Source: Aerococcus viridans (GTDB taxonomy: Bacteria > Bacillota > Bacilli > Lactobacillales > Aerococcaceae). From it: 64,000 nucleotides of DNA. The DNA lies in NCBI RefSeq assembly GCF_001543285.1, contig NZ_CP014164.1, forward strand, positions 1,984,001 to 2,048,000. The letters are read 5' to 3'. Below, one piece after another: positions 27,480-36,073 of the stretch (position 1 is the stretch's first letter; each line of letters starts with the position of its first letter). Both the position numbers and the translations under genes were made by a program. Under the pieces are notes generated by a model that saw nothing but the letters and a program-made list of their open reading frames with translations, made no database searches and had not been told where the DNA came from.

Positions 27480-27661
27480 CACATACCTATCACTGCCTTA
27501 AAAGCAGTGGGACCGCCCTTAGAAAAATTTTCTAAGGGCTTTTCTGACGACTCATTCTGTAAGGGGTCCCCCCTAACAGTCTGATGTGGGTCAGAAATCC
27601 TTGCTTCACTGCTAAGGCGTGCTAGGTAGTTCCAGCCTCGGGCTTGTATTTTTAAAGTATA
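27480..27661 (-). ncRNA. Candidate structured RNA with nested fold, strand uncertain
   Basis: No gene covers this stretch, but it folds strongly. Outer pairs are ACCTA (27485-27489) with TAGGT (27623-27627). GCCTTA-AAA-GCAGTG (27495-27509) pairs with CACTGCTAAGGC (27607-27618). Inside, TTTCTGAC (27541-27548) pairs with GTCAGAAA (27590-27597) around AGGGG/CCCCT, beside a separate perfect hairpin at 27515-27539. On the minus strand a promoter-like TTGATT (27678-27683), 16 bases, TATACT (27656-27661) lies just upstream. I do not recognise it as RNase P, SRP, tmRNA or 6S RNA. It may also be part of the 3' region of the plus-strand gene. Confidence 0.45.
27515..27543 (+). terminator. Perfect hairpin, likely terminator for the FAD-oxidase transcript
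   Basis: GCCCTTAGAAAA pairs with TTTTCTAAGGGC around a single A, followed by TTTTC. It lies about 440 bases after the oxidase stop and after repeat array A. Confidence 0.55.
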
Positions 27662-27723
27662 ATCGCTATGTAAATCTAATCAATAATCTATTTCATTTTA
27701 AGTTTATTTGTATTTCAAATAGA

Positions 27724-27883
27724 AAGAGGCTGGGACAAAAGGTCTCTCAAAAAAATACACTCCCAAAATTATGAACTTTTTTGTTCAGTAGTGGGAGTGT
27801 ATTTTTCTATATCTTTATAAAAATAAACGAAAGTGGGACTACTTTTTTCGCAAAAGTAGTTTTGTCCCAGCCTCTTTTCTTTA
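27724..27883. repeat. Long inverted-repeat element with GAGGCTGGGACAAAA ends
   Basis: The ends AGAGGCTGGGACAAAA and TTTTGTCCCAGCCTCT are inverted copies. Inside are two more hairpins: AAAATACACTCCCA/TGGGAGTGTATTTT and ACTACTTTT/AAAAGTAGT. The terminal sequence resembles elements I recall between genes of staphylococci, enterococci and lactobacilli, often acting as bidirectional terminators. It lies just past the stop of the sirtuin gene, so it probably ends that transcript. Confidence 0.75.
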
Positions 27884-27893
27884 ACATACTGAT

Positions 27894-28625
27894 TTAACTC
27901 AATTGGCTAAAGACGTTTTCAATAGTGTCTTCAAATACTAAGGCATCGTGATAGGGAATTTGAAGTGGTGATTTGTTTACTACGGTTAGATATTGTCCTC
28001 GGAAGTAGTTTAAGAATCCAGCTGCTGGATAAACGACTAGACTTGTTCCCAAGATAACTAATAAATCTGCTTGGCGAATCTTATCCACTGCCCCGTTCAC
28101 TACGTCTTGGTCTAATTGTTCTTGATACAACACAATATTAGGTCTAACAATGCCTTGGTCAATTGAACAGCGCGGAATACCATCCTGGTCTAATTGAAGT
28201 TCTTCTAATTTATAATGATGGCCACATGAAACACAGTAGTTATCTAGGGTGCTGCCGTGTAATTCGTAAACCGCTGATGAACCAGCTTTTTGGTGCAGAC
28301 CATCGATATTTTGCGTAACCACAGAAACATCTTTTCCAGACCCTTCCAAGCTAGCGATAAATTCGTGCCCTATATTAGGCGTAGCTTCTGGATAAACTAA
28401 TTTATCAAAGTGATAGGCAAAGTATTCCTTTGGGTATTGGGTAAAGAAATGATGAGAAACGACTTCTTCTGGGCTATAGGTCCCCCCTAAGTTTTCCATG
28501 AAAAGGCCATTCGCTGACCGGAAATCAGGAATACCAGAGGCTGTAGACATTCCCGCTCCTGTAAAAAAGACAATACGTTGGCTATCCTGAATTTGTTGTT
28601 TAAATTGTTGGATTTTATCGTCCAT
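27894..28625 (-). CDS. cobB: NAD-dependent protein deacylase, Sir2 family
   Basis: A 243-residue sirtuin. NAD-binding motifs are FFTGAGMSTASGIPDFRSA (near residue 20) and VVTQNIDGLHQKAG, the catalytic His is in YELHGS and the later NAD motif is VILGTSLVVYPA. Sirtuins remove acyl groups from lysines using NAD. The zinc site is unusual: the first pair CVSC is present, but the second reads RCSIDQG, so the fourth Cys is replaced by Asp or lost. The NAD-synthesis genes nadE/pncB lie nearby on the same strand but in a separate unit. The ATG follows AAAGGAG. Confidence 0.9.
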   Translation of the reverse strand: MDDKIQQFKQQIQDSQRIVFFTGAGMSTASGIPDFRSANGLFMENLGGTYSPEEVVSHHFFTQYPKEYFAYHFDKLVYPEATPNIGHEFIASLEGSGKDVSVVTQNIDGLHQKAGSSAVYELHGSTLDNYCVSCGHHYKLEELQLDQDGIPRCSIDQGIVRPNIVLYQEQLDQDVVNGAVDKIRQADLLVILGTSLVVYPAAGFLNYFRGQYLTVVNKSPLQIPYHDALVFEDTIENVFSQLS

Positions 28626-28776
28626 GTTAGTTCTCCTTTATATAATTCTTTACCTATTCTAACATGACCAAATTTTTCATGCGAAATATCAAACCATTAA
28701 AGCCTTGAGCAATCTAATTGCTTATAAATTTGGTTTTATCTAATATAATGACTGACATTATAAAAAGGAGTACATT

Positions 28777-29487
28777 ATGCGAATTGAATTTTTCCACGAT
28801 GTGATTTGCTCATTTTGTTTCCCCATGTCTAATCGCATGCGGAACATCACTAGTAAATATAATAACATCGACGTGGTCCACCGATCTTTCGCTTTAGGTT
28901 GGGAACCAGATCACTTTATCCAAATGTTTGGCTCACGTGAAGCTGTTAAACCTGAAGTGTTAACGCACTGGGAACAAGCTAATCAAAATGATGATGACCA
29001 CCGCTTTAATATAAAGGGAATGCTTGAAACTGACTTCAACTTTCCAACTTCAAAAAATGGTTTAAAAGCAGCAAAAGCCGCTGGTATTATAGGCGGGCAA
29101 GATGGTTATTGGGATGCTTTTGATGCTATCCAAAATGCACTATTCGTTGAAAATAAGAATATTGAAGAATTTGAAATTTTAAAAGCTGCTATAGCGACTA
29201 CTCATATCGATCTTGACCAATGGGTAGCACAATATAAAAAAGCTGAAACAGAAGAAGCGGTTTTACAAGATTTAGCAGTCAGTCAAGCTTATGGCATTCA
29301 AGGAGCGCCAGCTTTAGTGGTCAACCAAAAATATTTGATTTCAGGTGCACAAGCAACTGAAGACATTGAAAACCAGCTAAAACAAATTGCTGAAGAAGAA
29401 GGTCAACCATTAACACCAAAACTGCAAACCTTAGGTGGCTTGGGAATGGCTTGTAATTTCGTAGCTGGTCAATGGATTTGTGACTAA
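28777..29487 (+). CDS. DsbA-family thioredoxin-fold oxidoreductase (FrnE-like)
   Basis: A 236-residue protein of the DsbA/2-hydroxychromene-2-carboxylate isomerase family. The active-site-like motif is VICSFCFP near residue 10. The cis-Pro loop is GIQGAPALVVN near residue 178. No signal peptide is present, so it acts in the cytoplasm, as FrnE-type proteins do. These are linked to thiol redox homeostasis. The start follows AAAAAGGAG. Single gene, divergent from the sirtuin. Confidence 0.85.
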   Translation: MRIEFFHDVICSFCFPMSNRMRNITSKYNNIDVVHRSFALGWEPDHFIQMFGSREAVKPEVLTHWEQANQNDDDHRFNIKGMLETDFNFPTSKNGLKAAKAAGIIGGQDGYWDAFDAIQNALFVENKNIEEFEILKAAIATTHIDLDQWVAQYKKAETEEAVLQDLAVSQAYGIQGAPALVVNQKYLISGAQATEDIENQLKQIAEEEGQPLTPKLQTLGGLGMACNFVAGQWICD

Positions 29488-29657
29488 TCTTTCTTTCAAT
29501 GAGGTATATGATGAGATTAGCGGAATATACTTGGGACATGTTTTAGTAAAAAACGCTAAGTCCTAGATAAGTAGTTTTTAAATAGTTCCCCATAACAGTG
29601 ATAATTCTTGAAAAAGTACAAAATGAATCTAACAAATTCACCCGTTGAAAAATAATA

Positions 29658-29700
29658 GAAAATAGCCTTTGTGAAAAGTAACATCACAGAGGCTATTTTC
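29658..29700. terminator. Bidirectional terminator between dsbA-like gene and nadE
   Basis: GAAAATAGCCTTTGTGA pairs with TCACAGAGGCTATTTTC (one mismatch). It has A/T-rich flanks on both sides, so it can serve the plus-strand dsbA-like gene and the minus-strand pncB-nadE transcript. Confidence 0.75.
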
Positions 29701-29743
29701 TATATAAGTTAAAGCTTTTTAAGCTTTTGACTCGGCTATTACA

Positions 29744-29892
29744 GCCTATGAAGTTGAGCTCGTACTTCGCATCCTATTTAGTCGGGTTCAGTCGACCAGC
29801 TCAAGTCCGCTTCAGACTATATTGCATCACACTCGTGTGATACGGCTATAGTCTTCCATCGTTATTGAGCTTAACGGTCTCACTCACACCCT
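29744..29892 (-). repeat. Array B of modular structured repeats (one unit plus a deleted one)
   Basis: Read on the minus strand the array starts inside the nadE stop codon (TAG of ATAGGGTGTGAG). Unit 1 has the helices GACC/GGTC, GCTCAA/TTGAGC, GACTATA/TATAGTC and TCACAC/GTGTGA, nearly the same as unit 2 of array A. A second unit has lost its body: AGGATGCGAAGTACGAGC joins directly to CTCAACTTCATAGG. It ends before the terminator at 29658-29700, so it would be part of the nadE 3' UTR. Confidence 0.8.
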
Positions 29893-30721
29893 ATTTCTTC
29901 CACCATTCGTCATACACTGTGATTGGTAATTCACGTTTGTGTTGGGTTTTTAGGTACCAGTTTTCGATTTTTTCAGCTGCTTCTTGGGCTACTTCTTTGC
30001 CTTCTAAGTAAGCATCGATGTCTTGGTAGGTGACACCTAGGGCTACTTCATCGGCTAAGCCGGGACGGTTTTCTTCTAAGTCAGCTGTTGGCACCTTAAC
30101 GTATAAATGCTCTGGGGCATCTAAATATTCAAGGATAGCGCGTCCTTGACTTTTATTTAACCGCCAGATAGGCAGGATATCTGCTGCGCCATCACCGAAC
30201 TTGGTATAGAAGCCTGTCACTGATTCAGCGGCATGGTCTGTCCCTACCACGACACCTGCATTTTCACCTGCGATCGCATATTGTACCAACATTCGTTGGC
30301 GTGCTTTGATATTTCCTTTATTGAAGTCAGAAATGGTAAGGCCACCCTTTTCCAATTCTTCAACGGTGACATCAACAGCTGGCTTGATGTTGACGCGTAC
30401 AGTTTGGTCCGCAGCCATGAAATCTATAGCGTCCATAGCATCAGCTTCATCGGCTTGGTTGCCGTAAGGAAGACGGACTGCGATGAATTGATACTTATCG
30501 TCGCCAGTTTCTTCGCGCATTTCAGTTATGGCCATTTGACATAGTTTACCGGCTAGGGTTGAATCTTGCCCACCAGAAATGCCTAATACTAAGCTTTTTA
30601 GAAATGGATACTTGTGAAAGTATGCCTTGATGAAATCGATGGTACGTCTGATTTCTGTTTCCGGGTCAATGCTCGGTGCGACTTTAAGGGCATTGATGAT
30701 TTCTTCTTGTAATGAACGCAT
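29891..30721 (-). CDS. nadE: NH3-dependent NAD synthetase
   Basis: A 276-residue enzyme that makes NAD from nicotinic acid adenine dinucleotide, ATP and ammonia. The PP-loop is [15 protein letters not shown] near residue 48, followed by the family motifs [40 protein letters not shown] and [10 protein letters not shown]. There is no glutaminase domain. The start at 30721 has GGGGAG nine bases before; a longer frame would overlap pncB. Second gene of pncB-nadE. Confidence 0.96.
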   Translation of the reverse strand: MRSLQEEIINALKVAPSIDPETEIRRTIDFIKAYFHKYPFLKSLVLGISGGQDSTLAGKLCQMAITEMREETGDDKYQFIAVRLPYGNQADEADAMDAIDFMAADQTVRVNIKPAVDVTVEELEKGGLTISDFNKGNIKARQRMLVQYAIAGENAGVVVGTDHAAESVTGFYTKFGDGAADILPIWRLNKSQGRAILEYLDAPEHLYVKVPTADLEENRPGLADEVALGVTYQDIDAYLEGKEVAQEAAEKIENWYLKTQHKRELPITVYDEWWKK

Positions 30722-30755
30722 GGTATTCTCCCCTTTTATTGCTTTATTCATCAAC

Positions 30756-32249
30756 TTAGTCTTCGTTGTCACCGTTTAAATCGGATTCTTTAAACTCTTC
30801 ATTGATACGTTCACGAATTTCAGCGATTGAATTCATCTTTAAATCATACAGTTCTTGCGATAAGTCCACTGGATATGGCTCTGGATTCAACATACGGCGG
30901 TATTCTGACCATAAGGCATCCAAGTGCTCGCGTGAAAAATCACGAACGGTTTCAAGCGTTGGCAGATCGTAAACCAATTCACCCTTGTCGATGATGGTTT
31001 TTAATAATGGACGAGCGTTGAAACGACGAACTGTTTTATTGATATAAGTATAAATTGGATGGAACATGAAGATAGACTCAGCGTCATTAGGATCTTCATT
31101 CATGGTTGTAATATAGTCCCCTTCAGATTTACCATCTTTCTTGCGGGTAATACGCCAAATTTGTTTCTCACCTGGTGTGGTGATTTTATCTGGAGACGAC
31201 GAAATTTTCATGGTTGGGACCATATCGCCATGCTCATCTTCAATGGCACATAGTTTGTAAACGGCTCCTAAGGCTGGTTGGTCAAAGGCAGTAATCAGCT
31301 GAGTACCTACACCCCAAGCGTCAATTTTAGCGCCTTGCATTTTCAAGTTTAAGATCGTTTTTTCATCTAAATCGTTTGAGGCAGAAATGATTGCATCAGG
31401 ATAGCCCGCTTCATCCAACATCTTACGGATACTTGATGATAAGTAAGAAATATCGCCAGAGTCGATACGAACGCCGACAAAACGAGATTTATCTTCCATC
31501 TCATTGGCCACTTTAATCGCATTTGGCACTCCTGAACGAAGGGTATCATAAGTATCTACTAAGAATGTACATTTTTCATGGGCATTTGCATAAGCTTTAA
31601 AGGCCTCATAGTCACTTTGGTAAGCTTGTACCATAGCATGCGCATGGGTTCCTGAAATTGGAATGTTGAATAATTTACCTGCGCGTACGTTTGAGGTTGA
31701 ATCAAATCCACCGATGTAAGCAGCGCGCGAACCCCAAATTGCTGCATCCATTTCTTGGGCACGACGGGCACCGAATTCAGCTAGTGCGTCGTCGCCAGCT
31801 ACGTTACGAACGCGTGAAGCTTTGGTTGCAATTAGGGTTTGATAGTTGATGATATTTAAAACAGCCGTTTCGATCAAAGTACAGTCAGCTAGTGACCCCT
31901 TAATTTGCATCAATGGTTCGTTCGAAAAGGCAATTTCCCCTTCTTCCATTGAACGAATTGTTGCATCGAAGTGGTAGTTTTTCAAATAGTCTAAGAAATC
32001 TTCGGGATAGTCTTGTGTTTCCCGTAAGTAGGCGATATCGTCGTCGGTAAATTTTAAGTTTTGTATATATTGAATGACACGTTCTAGGCCTGCGAAAATG
32101 GCGTAGCCACTTTCAAACGGATTTTTACGGAAGTACACTTCAAAAACCGCTTGTTGGTCAGCTTTTCCAGCGTCCCAATAAGTCTTCATCATATTGATTT
32201 CATATAAATCTGTGTGAAGCGCCAGGCTATCGTTGGTCGTTGTCTTCAT
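30756..32249 (-). CDS. pncB: Nicotinate phosphoribosyltransferase
   Basis: A 497-residue enzyme that converts nicotinate and PRPP to nicotinate mononucleotide in the NAD salvage pathway. Motifs seen are [19 protein letters not shown] at the N-terminus, [33 protein letters not shown] and [15 protein letters not shown]. Forms an operon with nadE, and together they carry nicotinate to NAD through the intermediate adenylylation enzyme, which is not in the window. The ATG follows GGAGGG. Confidence 0.96.
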   Translation of the reverse strand: MKTTTNDSLALHTDLYEINMMKTYWDAGKADQQAVFEVYFRKNPFESGYAIFAGLERVIQYIQNLKFTDDDIAYLRETQDYPEDFLDYLKNYHFDATIRSMEEGEIAFSNEPLMQIKGSLADCTLIETAVLNIINYQTLIATKASRVRNVAGDDALAEFGARRAQEMDAAIWGSRAAYIGGFDSTSNVRAGKLFNIPISGTHAHAMVQAYQSDYEAFKAYANAHEKCTFLVDTYDTLRSGVPNAIKVANEMEDKSRFVGVRIDSGDISYLSSSIRKMLDEAGYPDAIISASNDLDEKTILNLKMQGAKIDAWGVGTQLITAFDQPALGAVYKLCAIEDEHGDMVPTMKISSSPDKITTPGEKQIWRITRKKDGKSEGDYITTMNEDPNDAESIFMFHPIYTYINKTVRRFNARPLLKTIIDKGELVYDLPTLETVRDFSREHLDALWSEYRRMLNPEPYPVDLSQELYDLKMNSIAEIRERINEEFKESDLNGDNED

Positions 32250-32350
32250 ATTCTTATTCCCTCCAAGAATTGCGATTTGACTTTCCTTATTATACCACTA
32301 TTCCTCAGCTAGTTGTCACCTCTAGACGCTTATATCCTTGTTTTAGTAAG

Positions 32351-32396
32351 CAAAAAAGCGTTAGCTACCAGTACACATGACTGTCGCTAACGCTTA
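32351..32396 (-). terminator. Terminator after array C
   Basis: On the minus strand AAGCGTTAGC pairs with GCTAACGCTT and is followed by TTTTTG. It lies beyond array C, so the sugar-transferase transcript is predicted to include the array. Confidence 0.8.
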
Positions 32397-32429
32397 AATG
32401 ACTTTTCATTTATAAAAATTTGAACAAAC

Positions 32430-32818
32430 AACTCATCTGTTTAGACATCAGCGGTCTCACATCCTATTTAGTTGGGTTCGCTTTGGCAGTCCGGTCTCCA
32501 CTTCAGGAATATTTGCTGAAAGTAAACTTGCTACGGCATATTCCTTCCAGTGTTACCTGCCTGATCGCCAAAGCTCACACCCTGTTTAGTCGGGTTCGAG
32601 TCTCCAGAAAGAACTGCGTTTCAGATTAAGTTGTAGCTGACTTCGCTATCTACTGCCTTAATCTTCCAACGTTCCTTTCTTGACGTCGACTCTCACACCA
32701 TGTAGTTGAGCTCGCCAGGGCAGACAGGTGTCCGCTTCAGATTAGTTGGCGACACACCTTGTGTGTCACGGCACTAATCTTCCATCGTCTCCTGTCTAAA
32801 CGCCCTGTCTCACATCCT
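32430..32818 (-). repeat. Array C of modular structured repeats (three units plus a stub)
   Basis: Read on the minus strand: units 32818-32702, 32701-32584 and 32583-32466, then a truncated unit. Unit 1: CAGGGC/GCCCTG, AGACAGG/CCTGTCT, AGATTAGT/ACTAATCT, GACACAC/GTGTGTC. Unit 2: GAGTC/GACTC, AGAAAGGA/TTCTTTCT (with slip), AGATTAAG/CTTAATCT. Unit 3: GCTTTGGC/GCCAAAGC, AGGAATAT/ATATTCCT. The first two bases of the array are the last two of the sugar-transferase TAG stop. A terminator follows at 32351-32396. Confidence 0.87.
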
Positions 32819-34223
32819 ATCCTATGACGTCGATGTTCATTTCTTCTGCTTCTTCTCTTGTGACTGTTGGTTTTTCGTCTTCGTCAATTCCTGATGAGGA
32901 TACTTTGTCGAAGAGAATTTTAATAGTTTGCAATAAGATCTTGAAGTCCAAGAACATTGAGTATTGCTTGATGTAGATCAAGTCAAAGTTCAATTTAGAG
33001 TTAAAGTCAGTGGCATATTTACCGTAGACTTGTGCGTAACCCGTTATTCCTGCTTGTACGTTGTGACGTAAGTAGTAGTGCGGGTTTTCTTCTTGGAATT
33101 GGTTCACGAAGAATGGTCGCTCTGGACGTGGTCCAATCATGGACATATCTCCGCTTAGCACATTCAACAACTGTGGTAATTCATCGATACGCAAGGCACG
33201 GATATATTTACCAACTGTTGTGACACGTACGTCATTTTTCGTTGCAATCATTGGGCCAGATTTCACTTCAGCGTCCGTTGTCATCGAACGGAATTTCAAG
33301 ATATCAAACTCTTCGCCACCTTTAGTAATACGTACTTGGCGGTAGAAGACTGGCCCTTTGGAGGTTAATTTAATAATAATCGCTGTAATCAACATGATTG
33401 GTGACGTTAAGATTAAACCAACTAAGGCTATCATGATATCTAAACCACGTTTGATTAAGGCTTGGTCCGCTGGAATCGCAAAGTCTGAGGTTTCAATAAT
33501 AGATTCATCTTCAAAATTCATAATATTTGGATTTACCATGACCAGGTTTTCAAATTTAGAATTTAAGAACAGTTTTTTATTGGCCCGCATCAACAAGTCA
33601 TAAATTTTCAATTTTTCGCTTTCATCAATTTGCGATGCAAGATATACAATATCATACTCATCTAAACGACTCTTCACATTGCGGTAGTAATCTTCTAACA
33701 CCACGTGCGTTACGATATGACGAGTACTTTTCGAATTCTTGAAATTATATATTGCCGGAAAAACAGCTTCTTCAGATCCAACGATCATTACCCGTTTCGT
33801 AGACGCATAGCGTCGGTAAATATCGAAGACTAAGGCTCTAAAAGTGTAGAGCATCACAACACTTACCACAAAGTCGATCAAGACGACTGAACGCGGAAAG
33901 GCTAACCATCTACCAGCAAAACTTAAAACCATAGCAACAACTGCTAAGATTCCTTGACTGATGATGGTGATGAAGAAGAGGTCGCCTTTGGTTTTATCAT
34001 ATAGGATATAAACCCCAAATAAAATATTGATAAATACAAAGATAATTAATATCCAACCAATTGCCCCTTGGAAAGCTTCATAGTTTTTCAAAGGTACATA
34101 TCGACCATACCGCAAAAAGAATGAAACAAGATAAGAAAGGAACAAGATTAACGCTTCTGTTGCCACGATAACCACGCGGTACCAGTTCGTCCATTCTCCG
34201 TTTTTTTGCATTTTTTCACCCAT
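32817..34223 (-). CDS. Polyprenyl-phosphate glycosyl-1-phosphate transferase
   Basis: A 468-residue membrane enzyme of the CpsE/WbaP type that loads the first sugar phosphate onto undecaprenyl phosphate for exopolysaccharide or capsule synthesis. Four transmembrane helices (about 15-145), a nucleotide-binding-like region (KRVMIVGSEEAVFPAIYNFK), a fifth helix (IMIALVGLILTSPIMLITAI) and the catalytic C-terminal domain: GPVFYRQVRITKGGEEFDIL, KFRSMTTDAE, RIDELPQLLNVLSGDMSMIG, PRPERPFF. No glycosyltransferases or other polysaccharide genes are adjacent. The start may instead be the ATG at 34211. Confidence 0.92.
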   Translation of the reverse strand: MGEKMQKNGEWTNWYRVVIVATEALILFLSYLVSFFLRYGRYVPLKNYEAFQGAIGWILIIFVFINILFGVYILYDKTKGDLFFITIISQGILAVVAMVLSFAGRWLAFPRSVVLIDFVVSVVMLYTFRALVFDIYRRYASTKRVMIVGSEEAVFPAIYNFKNSKSTRHIVTHVVLEDYYRNVKSRLDEYDIVYLASQIDESEKLKIYDLLMRANKKLFLNSKFENLVMVNPNIMNFEDESIIETSDFAIPADQALIKRGLDIMIALVGLILTSPIMLITAIIIKLTSKGPVFYRQVRITKGGEEFDILKFRSMTTDAEVKSGPMIATKNDVRVTTVGKYIRALRIDELPQLLNVLSGDMSMIGPRPERPFFVNQFQEENPHYYLRHNVQAGITGYAQVYGKYATDFNSKLNFDLIYIKQYSMFLDFKILLQTIKILFDKVSSSGIDEDEKPTVTREEAEEMNIDVIG

Positions 34224-34337
34224 TTCATTATATATATACTATAAGTAAGCACCTATAATCCCTAATATTCTACCATAACCCGACTGGATTATAAGCCTAT
34301 TCTAGTTAAAAAACCTTTAAATTCCCCTAGAAAAACT

Positions 34338-34370
34338 GAAAAAGCAGCTAGTTTTTACCCTAACTGCTTG
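34338..34370 (-). terminator. Terminator after the serine-rich protein gene
   Basis: On the minus strand AAGCAGTTAG pairs with CTAGCTGCTT around GGTAAAAA (one mismatch), followed by TTTC. Confidence 0.65.
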
Positions 34371-34382
34371 AAACCATTTTGA

Positions 34383-35927
34383 TTACTCTGGTGATCCGTA
34401 TGGAATTTGACTTGATTCAATTACTGAATCACTTGCAACAGATGACTGAGGTCGTTCTGTTGTTGTTGATTCAACCGCTGATTGCTCTTGTGAGCTAGAT
34501 GATGTCGCGCTATCCTCTATAACTGAACCATTGCTTGAGGAAGATGATGATTCATCCATCTGACTTGAGTCACTTGCAGTACCGTCTTCAATTTCTGAAT
34601 CTTCACGTGATGATTCAGATTCACTCGATGATGTCGAATCGCTTGAAGTAGATGTTGATGCACTATCACTTGAGCTACTAGTTGAACTACTATTTGAATC
34701 ACTTGAGCTTGCAACACTAGAACTTGAACTAGATGCACTTGATACATGACTCGGTGATGAACTTGCTGAAGAAGAGATTTCTTCACTTGAACTGTCATGA
34801 GTTGACGAATCACTAGAAGGAGTTGATTCAACATCACTTGATGAGATAGAAGAGTTAGTATCTGAACTTGATGCAACGACCCTCGATGAGCTAGATACAC
34901 TACCACGACTTGATGAACTTGATGCATTGCCCCGACTTGATGACCGTGAAGTACTTTGTTCAAATTGTTTGGATGCTAATACACCAGAAGCTACATTAGT
35001 ATTCACACCAAATGATGGCCGATCTGCAATTTGACGCAGTGTTATGGTAGCTGATGCGCCATTTGAAGCCAAAATTTCTTCTCGTTTAGCTTCTAAATCA
35101 GCAATGCGACTTTTTGAGTCTTTAATGGCAGCTTGCCCTTCCTTACGAATTTGAGCTAATGCTTCATCTGATTTGTTGGTTGCTTCAGCTTCTTCTATCA
35201 AGCGGTTAAAGATATTTTGTGTCGCTTCCTCATCACTTGTAGCAATCATCTCTAACAATTTATCTTGTAGATAAGGATTTTCAATTTCATTGACCCGTTC
35301 AATGATCTTTGTAAGTTTGTCCACCAAACTAATGTAAGTAAGCGCACTATCTTTTTCAATTGCTAGTAAATCACTTTTATATTCTTCAATTATATCAACT
35401 TGATATTCGGCTTCGTCAATCAACGTTACGGCTGTGCTATAGAACCCATCATCTTCAAGGTTTAGTTGACTAGCATAGTTATCACGAAGTAAATCCAGTT
35501 TATCAACGGTTACCTCATCATCTACAAGAACGTATTCTATAATCGTCGCCCCATTGATGACTAATTCGTTATTACCAAGTTTATCTTTATCAAATAAATC
35601 ATTTAACTGGCTTTGTAAATCAAACCGTTGCTGTACAGAATGAATTCGGTCAACGATGATATCTTTATCAGCACTGTCTCTTAAACTATCTACTTCTTTA
35701 GTTAATTCAGTAATCTCGTCTTGTTGAATGTCTGCTTTTAGAAAGGTATAGGAGTTATCAAAATAAAGTGCATTTACTGCTGTTGCCACTGCTTCAGTTT
35801 TTTCTTCTGCAGACGTGCGATTCGTATTTATAAACGCACGAATGATGAAAAAGGCTGTCAAGCATATCACTACACCCGATAGAACATAGGCAATTTGTCG
35901 ATTATCTTTAAAAAAACGCTTGCGCAC
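34383..35927 (-). CDS. Membrane-anchored protein with long serine-rich C-terminal tail
   Basis: A 514-residue protein that I do not recognise. It has a 10-residue basic N-terminus, one membrane helix (about 13-33, YVLSGVVICLTAFFIIRAFI), then an extracellular helical region with acidic coiled-coil character (35-300). From about residue 325 to 505 it is dominated by Ser with Asp/Glu/Thr/Val (runs such as SSSSSSVASSSDSNSSSTSS). There is no LPXTG anchor. Such tails are often glycosylated or span the wall. The adjacent sugar-transferase gene is suggestive but unproven. The start is GTG behind GGAGGGAG. MapZ was considered, but the cytoplasmic domain is missing. Confidence 0.75.
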   Translation of the reverse strand: MRKRFFKDNRQIAYVLSGVVICLTAFFIIRAFINTNRTSAEEKTEAVATAVNALYFDNSYTFLKADIQQDEITELTKEVDSLRDSADKDIIVDRIHSVQQRFDLQSQLNDLFDKDKLGNNELVINGATIIEYVLVDDEVTVDKLDLLRDNYASQLNLEDDGFYSTAVTLIDEAEYQVDIIEEYKSDLLAIEKDSALTYISLVDKLTKIIERVNEIENPYLQDKLLEMIATSDEEATQNIFNRLIEEAEATNKSDEALAQIRKEGQAAIKDSKSRIADLEAKREEILASNGASATITLRQIADRPSFGVNTNVASGVLASKQFEQSTSRSSSRGNASSSSSRGSVSSSSRVVASSSDTNSSISSSDVESTPSSDSSTHDSSSEEISSSASSSPSHVSSASSSSSSVASSSDSNSSSTSSSSDSASTSTSSDSTSSSESESSREDSEIEDGTASDSSQMDESSSSSSNGSVIEDSATSSSSQEQSAVESTTTERPQSSVASDSVIESSQIPYGSPE

Positions 35928-36073
35928 TTTTTCTCCCTCCCTTTTCTCTTTTTCTCAGTTTCTTAGCCTTAAGACTATCATGCAATTGCACAAAAAACGC
36001 CAACTGTTGCACTTTATCATATAATTTTTATATTAGTCATACTTGTGTAATCAATTTGTAACAGCGTAAACAT

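Noticed and set aside
34517..34963. 148-codon frame rich in Val/His/Gln inside the serine-rich gene
   Set aside because: It is the frame-shifted shadow of the serine codon repeats.
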